Source: Atrichornis clamosus
Taxonomy: Eukaryota > Chordata > Aves > Passeriformes > Menuridae
DNA: 64,000 nucleotides
Direction of reading: 5' to 3'
NCBI GenBank assembly: GCA_013400975.1
Contig: WBMZ01008643.1
Coordinates: 186,001 to 250,000, forward strand
A program made the position numbers and the translations under genes. Of this stretch, positions 38,401 through 48,094 are shown in pieces. Under the pieces are notes generated by a model. The model searched no databases. It saw only the letters and a program-made list of their open reading frames with translations, and had not been told where the DNA came from. Positions within the stretch are counted from its first letter, which is position 1, and each line of letters opens with the position of its first letter.

Positions 38401-38935
38401 TGTTCAGAGGCTGCATAGGCGGCAAAGGTACACAAAGAAATTTGTCTTTGATTTGCACAGGAATGCTTGGAAAATACAAACTTTAACAATATATTTTCCA
38501 GCAGTTCCAAGTTGTAGAAATGCATTTCAATACCAAGATGGTCAATTCAAGTCTCAGTATATCCAGGAATTTCAATATGTACATCACCTCTCCTCCAAAT
38601 GTGGGAACCACCTTGCATTTTGCAGGCCCTCTTTACAAAGACTTTTCACCAGTACTTTCTCTGCATCCTGAGAAACACCCAGAGGAGTTCAGGGGCATTA
38701 CTGGGATCCTTAAGGAATTGATGTTGAGGGGCTTTTTGCTTTTTGCCTTTTTGCCTAGTCCATGCGAGCATTCCTGAGCTGTTTCAGATTAATAATCCCC
38801 TATATTTTAGACAAAATAGAGCCACCTATCTCTACAGCTTTCAAGGGTTGAGAACATGCTATCACAGGGTGATGACCGAAAGACAAACGTTTAATTCTGT
38901 GCCTTAATTGGAGAATCTTTGTAAACTATGTTTTT
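29457..38935. other. Unique AT-rich DNA, no gene seen
   Basis: No exon, RNA gene or repeat family could be assigned. A locally GC-rich patch lies at 33415-33600 and gives a 64-codon - strand frame without known motifs. It could be a fragment of an old LTR, but I cannot support that. Other open frames (for example 30795-31052 on + and 31319-31534 on -) are short and unremarkable. Confidence 0.6.
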
Positions 38936-39233
38936 TGTTAGAACAGCATATACATAGAGCTATGGGATAGAGAGAGGCCATTTTTTATGATTCTCTTCAT
39001 CTTTGGATCTTTTTTTTTTGCCATTTTTTGCGTTACCCACACCCTACCCTTACCCAAGCCTTTTGTATACTGGGCCTTTGTTCCAGGCTGGGGGAGGGAC
39101 TGCCCTTCCCCCGTTTGTATTTTGGAAAAGCTTCCAAAATAAAGTTTTTGTTTTTTCCCTACATTTATAAAATCTGCCTCCAGCTTCTGCTTTGTCACTC
39201 TAAAGGGGGGCGGAAAAAAGCAGCAATTCTTTT
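38936..39233 (+). mobile_element. Retroviral LTR-like segment (U3-R-U5)
   Basis: The segment just upstream of the primer-binding site has the layout of an LTR. It has a possible TG start ('tgttagaacagc') at 38936. A mixed U3-like stretch contains a pyrimidine-rich 'ccctacccttacccaagcc' block. An AATAAA polyadenylation signal lies at 39138-39143, followed by a T/GT-rich stretch. A U5-like tail of about 90 bases ends 'gcagcaattctttt' directly before TGG of the primer-binding site. The family is not identified. Use of tRNA-Lys(CUU) as primer is known for betaretrovirus-like (ERVK) elements, so that class is the best guess. No gag, pol or env sequence follows, because the tRNA copy occupies that place. 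The exact left boundary is uncertain: AACAG at 38942-38946 repeats at 39310-39314 and could mark a target-site duplication, which would put the left end at 38947. Confidence 0.5.
39138..39143 (+). promoter_or_regulatory. AATAAA polyadenylation signal in the LTR-like segment
   Basis: AATAAA is followed within a few bases by 'gtttttgttttttccc', a T/GT-rich downstream element. It lies about 90 bases before the primer-binding site, a normal place for the R region of an LTR. It is one of the features that make the sequence next to the tRNA look retroviral. Confidence 0.55.
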
Positions 39234-39251
39234 TGGTGCCCAACGTGCGGC
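39234..39251 (+). promoter_or_regulatory. Primer-binding site for tRNA-Lys(CUU)
   Basis: TGGTGCCCAACGTGCGGC is complementary to the 3' 18 nt of the tRNA copy described for 39234-39309. It closely resembles the PBS of K-type endogenous retroviruses, which reads TGGTGCCCAACGTG. In a normal provirus complementarity to the tRNA ends after about 18 nt. Here it continues through the whole tRNA. Confidence 0.65.
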
Positions 39252-39309
39252 TCGAACCCACAACCCTGAGATTAAGAGTCTCATGCTCTACAGACTGAGC
39301 TAGCCAGGC
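39234..39309 (-). pseudogene. Full-length tRNA-Lys(CUU) retro-copy with encoded CCA
   Basis: Read on the - strand this is exactly 76 nt: a 73-nt tRNA-Lys body plus CCA. The D arm reads TAGCTCAGTCTGTAGAGCA. The anticodon stem-loop TGAGA-CTCTTAA-TCTCA carries anticodon CTT. The T arm contains GTTCGA, and the acceptor strands GCCTGGC and GTTGGGC pair with wobbles. From my knowledge of vertebrate tRNA-Lys(CUU) I count about five substitutions, including a G-G mismatch in the T stem, a changed last base of the B box, and discriminator A instead of G. Eukaryotic tRNA genes do not encode CCA, so its presence indicates copying from mature tRNA. The + strand sequence at its edge, TGGTGCCCAACGTG, is a typical Lys primer-binding site abutting the LTR-like segment. 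A T6 run on the - strand (39214-39219) could serve as a Pol III terminator. The stem mismatch argues against a working tRNA. Confidence 0.85.
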
Positions 39310-42300
39310 AACAGAATGATAGGGACATTGTGTGACCTGCAGCACCAAAGCACTCCTTATGCTCCTGAAATGTCAATGCATACTTACTGACATTTAAAAA
39401 TGAGCCTTTTTATGACTGGGGGTTCATTTTGAAACTACAATGAAATAAGGATGCCTTAGAAAGATGGGGATACTGGACGAATCCAGAAATGAACATTTGC
39501 ATTACCAATGACAGAACTCACTGCAGTCATTCTGATGCAAATTCTACTCCTATTTTTTTTGTCCCTCTCTTTGTGCCATAAAGTCAGAGAAAACAATAAA
39601 TCTGGATTCTCTGCAGTAGATTGTTTCATTGCTTTCTCTAGAGATTTTCCTCTACAGTATAAATCCAGTATAATGTGTTAAGATTAACAAAACTACTTCA
39701 CACAACAGACTGCTCTAGTAGCACATTTATTAATACCATATATGATGAGGATTTAACTATGTAATAACTTTAGTATCTTTATATTAACATAAGAAGAAAA
39801 GAACTCCTCTCCCTAACAAAACACACAACCACAAGTGAAGTTTAGAGTGTTGGCCTGTTGCCTTCAAAGATTAATATTGTATCCAAATAGCTTTTAAAAG
39901 TATACTGGAAGTTTATAAACCATAGTTAACTGTGCTCTAATTCATGGAATGGAAAAAACACCTATTATTTGTTTCAGGCGCAAGACAAAAATAAAAAGAA
40001 TTATAAAAATCTGCCTGCTACCTAGCAGGGAAGCAGAAGGATTCCTTCACTGATGCAAGGCAACACTGGGGGAAGAAAGCACTGACGTGGAACAGAGTCC
40101 TTGCAAAAGTGGTGTTACAGCAGAATCCCACCAGTACTTTCAAATCTGTCACAGCTTTCAAAAGCCGCTGTGTGACTTGTCTGTGGCAGCACAAGAATAA
40201 GCAGTGACAGATAGGAATTCCTCATTTAACACCAGAATATAATGATATTCTGAATGCTAGCAAAGATGCAGTCAGTATGCAGAAGTTACTGTACCTTTGC
40301 TTATGAAGCTGTTATGTAGGAATACAATCGAAATTCTTTATTGAAAGAATCAGAAGAGTTATATGGCATATCCTGTCAGGGAGAAATAGGGCTCATCCAC
40401 AGAGAGACTTTTTTCAGATTTAGAAGCTGATAAATTTTAGGGCAGATATGCAAACCTTCAGGTTGGTTTAGCATTTTAAAGGCAAGTTTTCACAGAAGTC
40501 TTAGAAGTGAATAATACTCAGCTTTTGATGGGTTGTTACTGCCATCACTGTGCTAGAAGAAAGGAGAATTGCATTCTCCAAACTTAAGTGAAAGATGTTG
40601 AAACACTTGATATGTGGGAAACTGTGGGTAGGGCCTCCTCCAGGAGTGGGACTATCACTTGGCTCAAGGGGAAAACGCTCACAGAGATCCTTTCACAAAC
40701 ATTACAGTCACCTAGGATACACTATATCCCCTCAGTTACGGTTTCTGTCCTGCTGTCCTTAGTTCTGAGGTGCAGAGTATATATTCATGCACAGAACATA
40801 CTTACAGTTTATACTTACAGTATTTGCACAATATCTATTAATTTACAGGCTTTCATAAAACGTGTGCCACTATCTAATAGATTATACATTTAGGGACATA
40901 GTAATATTCAGTTTACTCCAAAATATACACACTAACAATATACTAGCTATGTAAGGAACATCGAAGGAAGGTGTCCTTCCCTAGCACTAATGAAGACAAC
41001 TCACAGTTTTCAGGCTCTTAGTCTTTCAATGTTTAAAATAATCCAGAAAAAAACCCCCACCAAAACCATGGTTTGTGACTCCTCTGGAGTGCTTACAGGT
41101 CCAGAAAAGTTATTATGAAAGATTAAGCTATATGATCACACATTTTGGTTGCTAGATGTAGTACCCCTTATGAAAGCCATAACTACAAAGTTATGTTCAT
41201 AGTCTCAGTACACTGAAGAAAGGTGATCCAGTAGTTTTATTAAATATTTTCCTTAGAGATTACCCTACCTAATCTTCTGGTAAGCTTATACCTTTCCCTG
41301 TCTTACACAGTCATTGTCATAGTATCTGACTACTCTGCATTTCACTTAACATAGCTTATAACTTGTTTTGTTTAATATTAAAAAAAATTGCTAATCACTT
41401 CTTGAATGTTGTGTGATATTCTAAATGGGTTGTAGAATGCGTCACATTTTAACCAAGAGATGGAGGGAGCTTTCTGTCATCTGTCTCTGTCTTGAAAAAT
41501 TAATTCTAATCTCTTTTTTTAAAAGCTCCTACGCTGATGGGCCACAGCTGGGAAGGGAAATGTTTCATAAAATCAATGAGTCACTTCTGATATGTTGCCT
41601 ACTCCTCTGCTAAGGTCACCCCTGCCTGACTGCTGGAGATCATCTGATGGAGATAACACAATGTCAGCAGGTATCTCAGGGGAAAACAAAAAACCCCATA
41701 ACAGCTCACCTTTTTAACTGCTGTCTGTAAAAGATATGATTTTTCCCTAGAAACTGAGGTAATTTTAGCCTTGTCCTCAGTACAATGGATACAATCTTGG
41801 AGGTCATTAGGCTGAATTTAGGTAAACAGCTTCAGGGACTGTGAAATGGGATTCCTTGTCACTGTTCTTTCTTGTAAAACTTTCTGCTATGTAAAAAAAT
41901 CTTTCAGGACATTGCAGAGGATGCAAATATTTGGTTGCTAAGAACTGATCCTAGATTGTTAATCCTGCATCTTCCTGACAAAAATTGCCCTTTGATGGTC
42001 ACATTGTAAACAACATAGATCAGATCCTTTCTCATCTAAGGAAACAGCATGCTCTTCCCATGCAAAACCCTTTCACAAAGCCCTTTTCCAAGGTGGTCAT
42101 TCATTCATCACTGACACATCCAAGCCCACACAGTTTAATAATTTCCAAAAAAACAGAAGCTACTTTTTAAACTTTTTGAGCTTGGGCTAATTTTAAACCT
42201 ACTCCAGCTGAAATATTTACTGCATGTCTTCCTCATAAATTATGTCGTATTCAAAAAGTGAAAATCCTCATTTCAACACCATCATCTCAAGTGGAAAAAC

Positions 42301-45066
42301 TGCAAATCCTCCAACAGAAAATTAGGGAACATTTGTTCTGTCTGTCACAGCTCAAGTGTGCAGTATTTTTTTCCCTGGCACAGATGTATTTAAGTTTGCT
42401 AGCTGGTGAAACTATTGTAGCTACTCTGCTGTGTCCCTGAAGACAGGCTTCCTATGGCTACAAATGACCGTATTATTTAATCATGAAAAGACAGGACTTT
42501 GAATAAGAGAAAGCATTTCTAAGACAAGGGTTACCAAGAACTCTGGGATTTGACTGCATAATTCAATCTCATTCCATTTTTTGAATGAAAATGGAATGCT
42601 GCTGAAATGATGTATTCGAGCCTTGGGAGTACACTTAACATACACTGAAGTGCAATGATGTATTTTTTTCAGTCTTGGATAAAAATCAGCTTTGCAGATA
42701 AGAGCACAGGAAAATATGCTCTCTGAGCATTTCACAGACATTAATCATTTCATGCTGCCATTGGAAAGGCATTCTCCATTTGCAAAGTAGGTAGGTACTA
42801 GCACTGTTTCTGGCTTCAGGGTGCATCTTGAAATTCTTTCAAGAGGCTTGATTTTTAGTAAGTAATTGCTATTTTGTCCTGTAAAATATGTTTGTTGTTT
42901 TAAAAGTACCTCCACGGAAACACTCAGTTTTGAAATCTAAAGAACACCAAATCATTAGGCATGTATGAACTCTTATATTGAATGCCACCATTTTGCTCAT
43001 GTAAAAGCAAGACACAATTTTTGTAATTTACCCAGAAGTGACTTATCACTAAAAGCCCTGGTAAAACTCTGATGAAGACTAAGCCGCAAATAAATATTGT
43101 AACTAACTATTAGATGGCACTTTTTGAGTGTACTTCATTTCTGCTTGCCCTTTACATTTCCCTCATCTCTATCTGATTTTTTGACTCCAGTTTTAGCAAG
43201 TCACATTTTTACCTGTGTAGTCACTGAGACTAAAACCAGCTAAAAGTAGATACACTCTATTACAGTCTAAAAGGAACAACAGATTTAGGAAATGTGGTAG
43301 GCTTGGGGAAGTAATTTAAAAGTATATCAGCAATTCAAATATGGGAACTTTCTCAGAAATAAAATAAAACTAAGTCTTGTCTCTTTCAAAACTGTAGAAA
43401 ATGCTACCTTTTTGCTGTCCATGAAAGGTAAAAATGTTCCTTTAAACTGGAACAAGAAAGGAAGCTTCATTTCTAGATTAATTTTTGAGATGTGAATAGA
43501 TGTGATTCTGTTGGGTTCTTAACCTAATATACTTGTTTAAGTGCACACAAGTGACTGTGTCCTTGGTATGGGAGATTAAAAGACCCTAAGGTAAGTGTTT
43601 AATCACCTTTCACTGCACCTTTCAATTAACATTTTCCAGTCCCCTTGTCAGTGGCGATCAGAGTTCCTTCATACCTCAACTCATTGACAAAGAGATTAAA
43701 CGTTGTCCAAAGATACAGAAAGCGGCAATCCCTATATGAGGACCAAGGCAGATCACATTCAGTTTGACACTTAACTTCAGGAACTGATTCCACAGCAAGC
43801 TGTGTTTTTGTTTCTGTAGGTGTCACCAGGGTTTTAGAGGAAAACATGCAGTGCAGCTGAGTGAACATTCCCACCAGGAGCAATGGGCTCTCAGTATTAA
43901 ATTGAACAATTTACAAGCAGAGAGTTAAAATATTCTGGCCCTCACCTTTTACAGCATCCCATATATAAAATGGCACAAATGTTTAGCTTAATTTTGTCTC
44001 TGGCTTTTTAAGACCAAGAACTCAAGTATAATATATGAATGTAAAGGATACAAGATGACTATAGTAGTGTATTGTCACATTTTAAGTGCTATCGCACTGA
44101 TTTATATATGATCACAGAGAATTATAAATTCAGTTGGACCTGTGGAAAACAGGTTGCACAGTGAACAATATCATACAGTCTCATTTACTAATGCTTGAAA
44201 AAAATCTAAAGTCAGCTGCTTTGAAGTTTGACTTTGATCTCACTGAGACATACAACCTGGCTTGTAGCCAAAGAAAGGGAGACTCCATAAATGAAAAATT
44301 GAGCACTAGAATTTTAGAGTAGTATCAAGAACACAGATAGAGAGAAGCTGAGATTGCTGGGAATTTAAATTTCATTTTATAATCACTAAATTTTGGGTGG
44401 TACCATACAAGAAAAATGAGTACATTTTTGTGGTACTGAATCCCGTTATTCTTTGAACCCTCTATTAATATTAGCCAATAATTATAAATAGCTCCCTGAG
44501 GTCACACCATTCATTGCAAATTTCAGGTCCAAAAGGAAATACATGGAGAGACGCAGACTATTAAGGAATGAACTCAGACAGGCTTCAGCTTTAAACTGGG
44601 ATTGTATGTAAAACAAGAACATTTTCCTCCCTCTCTTCAATCACACTCTTCAGTGATCTTTAAAAGACAATCCTCAATTCACTACTACAATTATCACTGA
44701 CTTTCTTCAGGAGGTCTCAGCTTTTTAGCCCCTCATCTGAGGTCAGAGTGCTGCCCGAGGGTGGGGTGATCACCGCCACACTCCCCCTCCCTCTTTGAAG
44801 TCACTAGTACTTCTTTTGCAAAACTACTTCAAAAGAAAATCAATGGTTCCTCATGCACCTATGCTTGCAGTTTCACAGTCTTGCTGCCAAAAATCATCAT
44901 CTTGTAACAGAAGGAAAATATTATTATTTTTTTCATTGTATGCACACTACAGGAAAAGAAGCTTATGTTATTTTTACAAAGTTGCCCATTCTTTATCCTA
45001 AATTGAAATCCCTATGATAACACTCTTTTTTGTTCCTTTATAGGCTGGAAGATCTTCGTACAGAGA
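39310..45066. other. Unique AT-rich DNA, no gene seen
   Basis: I find no exon, RNA gene or repeat family. AACAG at 39310-39314 may be the right half of a target-site duplication. The only other structured piece is the inverted repeat near 42580. Open frames such as 40588-40893 (+) and 43626-43883 (-) have no known motifs. Confidence 0.6.
42570..42598. repeat. 11-bp inverted repeat (hairpin)
   Basis: CATTCCATTTT (42570-42580) and AAAATGGAATG (42588-42598) are perfect reverse complements separated by TTGAATG. The CATTCC/GGAATG arms contain TEAD-type (MCAT) motifs on opposite strands. That similarity is only a motif match. Confidence 0.75.
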
Positions 45067-45143
45067 TTTTTTTTGCCCTTCCTTTGTTCCTCCTTCCCTT
45101 CCCTTCATTCCTCCCTCCCTCTCTCCTTCCCTCCCTCCCTCTT
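45067..45143 (+). repeat. Polypyrimidine tract (CCCTT/CCTT)n
   Basis: About 75 bases are almost pure pyrimidine on the + strand, from a T8 run through degenerate CCTT and CCCT repeats such as 'ccttccctccctccctctt'. Apart from two G's near the start (45075, 45086), only one A (45107) interrupts the run. Mirror-symmetric CT tracts like this can form triplex (H-) DNA. The - strand yields a Gly/Glu/Arg-rich open frame that is only a by-product of composition. Confidence 0.85.
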
Positions 45144-45325
45144 GGCATAACTTATTGACATGGGCTCTCTGACATTTCATTGTGATGATTACCTCTGGGA
45201 AGGAGACTTCATTATTAACAGGTCAGTTGGACTCTTTATTCTTTAAAGAACAAAGTTTCGCTCTCTTCCAGATGCACCTTCATTTTAATGATACCTAATT
45301 TAATACTTTGACTCTTTGCAAAGAG
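45144..45325. other. Short unique spacer
   Basis: This AT-rich sequence lies between the polypyrimidine tract and the SINE. Nothing is recognised in it. Confidence 0.6.
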
Positions 45326-45463
45326 GTCACAGAATATTCTTAGTTGGAAGGGCTCCACCAGGATCATCAAGTCCAACTCTTAAATGAATTGTTTATTCAG
45401 AGATCAAACCCCCAACTCTGGTGTTATTAGCACCATGCTCTAACCAGTTGAGCTAACTGATTT
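45326..45463 (-). mobile_element. tRNA-Ile/CR1 composite SINE (TguSINE1-like)
   Basis: On the - strand the 5' part (45463 back to about 45390) is a tRNA-Ile-derived head. It contains TTAGCTCAACTGGTTAGAGC and 'tggtgctaataacaccag', whose anticodon position reads AAT. An A box lies at 45444-45455, and a B box relic GGTTTGATCTC at 45400-45410. The 3' part reads 'gagttggacttgatgatcc', then 'cccttccaactaagaatatt' and 'ctgtga', which is the 3' end of a CR1 LINE. This head-and-tail arrangement is that of the passerine SINE TguSINE1, which moves with CR1 machinery. The copy is about 138 bp and diverged. The terminal ATTCTATG-like repeats are nearly absent, and no clear target-site duplication is visible. 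Confidence 0.75.
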
Positions 45464-48031
45464 GCTGGAGTGTGGCTTACTATAGCAAGTGTCAGAGACA
45501 TATAAATTCATATCAAACAAAAAATGCTCTGGAATACCAGTTTGTTTCTTGAGTTGAACACCCAAGGCCAATTCAGAATAGCACACCTGTGCCTTTGCTT
45601 TCCAATGTAAAACAGAACTGTCTCCACACAGCCAATATAAATATTAATGACTTCACTAAGAACTAAGACACAGCGTTGTGAATACAGGAGATTGGCATTT
45701 AATTCGATATTCAATGAAAGTACTGGATGGCATTTAGCAAATAAAGCATGGGAGTCTGTGCAATAAATGGTGAAGATGAAATGCACTATTGAACAGCTAC
45801 CATTCAGTAAGCACTACCCAACTGGTGCACTAAATGAGGCAGGGGACCCATGGGAAACATTTGATCTTGTAATTAAAGACTATCAGAAAGGCATATGCAG
45901 AGGGGATCTAAATAAATGTTGCACTGGAAGCCTTAATTCTAGCATTTCTTAACTTCAGAGTGTTAGATTTTTCAAACTTGATTTACTTTTTAATGTAATT
46001 TTCAGGAGATATGTAAAATATACTATACTTACAGTCTTTTATTCTAAACCGTGCTTCACTCACAGTTTCTGAGGGGAGGAATTTTATTGCCAAGGGCATC
46101 AGTGAATGGTAAAATATCTTTGAAATCACAAAGGAGAGTGACATACCCTAAGCAGACATACTGAACATTGTCAGAATAACAATAAGATGTAAGAGTGCCA
46201 TGGTTCATTCTATAAGTTTAGCTGTTAAAAGTTTCTTTCTGGTGAAAAACTCCATAACCTAACAAATTTTAGGAGTAGGCACTGGAAAATGTATGAATGA
46301 GAATGACCTTGTTTTGGTAGAGAAGGAGAAAAGGCCCCATATAATCTGAAAGGTCTGTTTCTAGGTCACATTTCAGCGCTGCATGTCTCTCAGCTCTTAC
46401 TGCTAAATTCCAGTTCAAATTCTAAAAACCTGTATATTATGATGTGCAAAACTAAGGTGTTCATCACATTTTTCCTACACCAGATATTTAGAACACTATG
46501 TTATATATATACAGGATACAACTGGCACAGCATATTGCAAACTTGATCAGTAAATGAACAAATTTTTAGGTCAGCTAATTGACAGGCACTGTGGTTGTTA
46601 TAGTCTCCATGTGAACGATGTTATTTATTTCTTCAAACTTCTACATTTAGAAATGAAAATAAATACCTTAACATTACAAATTCACAGGTATTTAAAAAAC
46701 GTTACCATTTCTGTTCTGTGCACAGCATAGTTTGTGACTTTGTCAGTTTGCTTTCCTTAAAGCCAACTAAAATGGCAAGAAATCTTGTCTGATCTTTCTA
46801 GTAAACACAGCTTCAGACACAGGGACAGTTTTATAGTGTAAATAACAGCCAGGTTAAACTGCCACTATAAAAACTTTCCACTCATGATCAGTGATTTCTC
46901 CTTTTTTTAGAATGTATTTGCATTTTGACATTGCAAAAGCAGAATATATTTTTTTTTGTTCTTGTTGCTCTTGAATATATAAAGAGCAGCAGCTAAATCA
47001 AGATAAAAGACATCAGTATTCTGTTTTTCCTGGGATGTATCAACTATCATTAGGAATGCAGACAGTAAAAAGGCAATTTGGGACTCTGAGAGAAGGTTGC
47101 AAAAATAATTTACAGTTGTGTTCACTGTTGGCATAATACTAAATCACACCAAGACTCTTCATTTGTTCAGGCTGCATTCAGTATTGTATTAAAAACAAGT
47201 TTTTTCATTGGTATTTTTATTTCTTTTTACAAATAAGGTATTTTCTTCTAGATGTCTAATGTGCCAATAGAGACATCTCTGCAGAGATACCAATTAGTTA
47301 CTTACGTTGTAACGATAGACATTACAAATCAGACACAGTGTGGAATGAAAACATGACTTATTAAGGCATTTGTCAGGCAAAGTTGCTTCTCCTTCCTTTT
47401 CAATTATATGCAGGAGCAGTTCTATCAACGCTCATATAGTAAATATACTGCCAATTTTAATTACTGAATATCTAGGGCAAACACTCTGAAGTCTTACATA
47501 TTTTACAATCTTTTTCTTTCTGAAACTTTTTTCAGCTGAGTGCTATCTTAAAGTGCTTTATAAGCTGTGAGTTAATCAGGAGAGTCCAGTGTAGCTATTA
47601 ATATTATTGCACCTTTCTATGAACAGTCTGTACTTAAATAAATGATTTTTCCAGCATCTCAGACTGAATCAGTGGATGAACCCCCTCGTTTTTTGTGTAC
47701 ACTGTAACGCTACCTTCTGTTCCTTTCATATATGATCTGAAACAAAAGTACTTTTTGGGATGTAACTTCAAAATATGATTACTTTTTGTTTATGTTGTGA
47801 TTCTCCTCTGTTTAGATAAATACCTTTCCTTTTTGTTGAATTCCATAATTTCTTCCATGAGCCAGAGTCTGCTGCCTCTGAGATTTTTTTTCACTGCTGC
47901 TGCACTGCTATGCAAACACTCTTCAAGAATCCCCCAAAAAGCAAAGGTCTGTCTGAGGACTTGTCCTGTCCTTGGCACAAATCTGATCTTTATATTGTGA
48001 AATATGTGTGCTAACCTTCTTTTCTATACTG

Positions 48032-48094
48032 CTTATTTTCAAGCTTTGTAACTCTGATCTCTTATTTTCAAGCTCTGTGGCTCGGTAACTCTGG
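48032..48094. repeat. Imperfect 29-bp tandem duplication
   Basis: 'cttattttcaagctttgtaa' at 48032 recurs at 48061 as 'cttattttcaagctctgtgg'. The second copy carries a short insertion before 'taactctg'. This is a local slippage-type duplication with no further structure. Confidence 0.75.

Noticed and set aside
39234..39309. Functional tRNA-Lys gene
   Set aside because: It has an encoded CCA, a mismatch in the T stem, altered discriminator and B-box bases, and an LTR-like 3' flank. All point to a retro-copy, not a working gene.
39028..39348. Open frames on both strands across the tRNA copy (136 codons on -, 91 codons on +)
   Set aside because: They translate the LTR-like segment and the tRNA-Lys copy. 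The peptide 'WLAQSVEHETLNL' is the usual conceptual translation of a tRNA gene, not a protein.
45390..45463. Functional tRNA-Ile gene
   Set aside because: The acceptor stem is not formed, the B box is degenerate, and the sequence continues into a CR1 tail. It is the head of a SINE.
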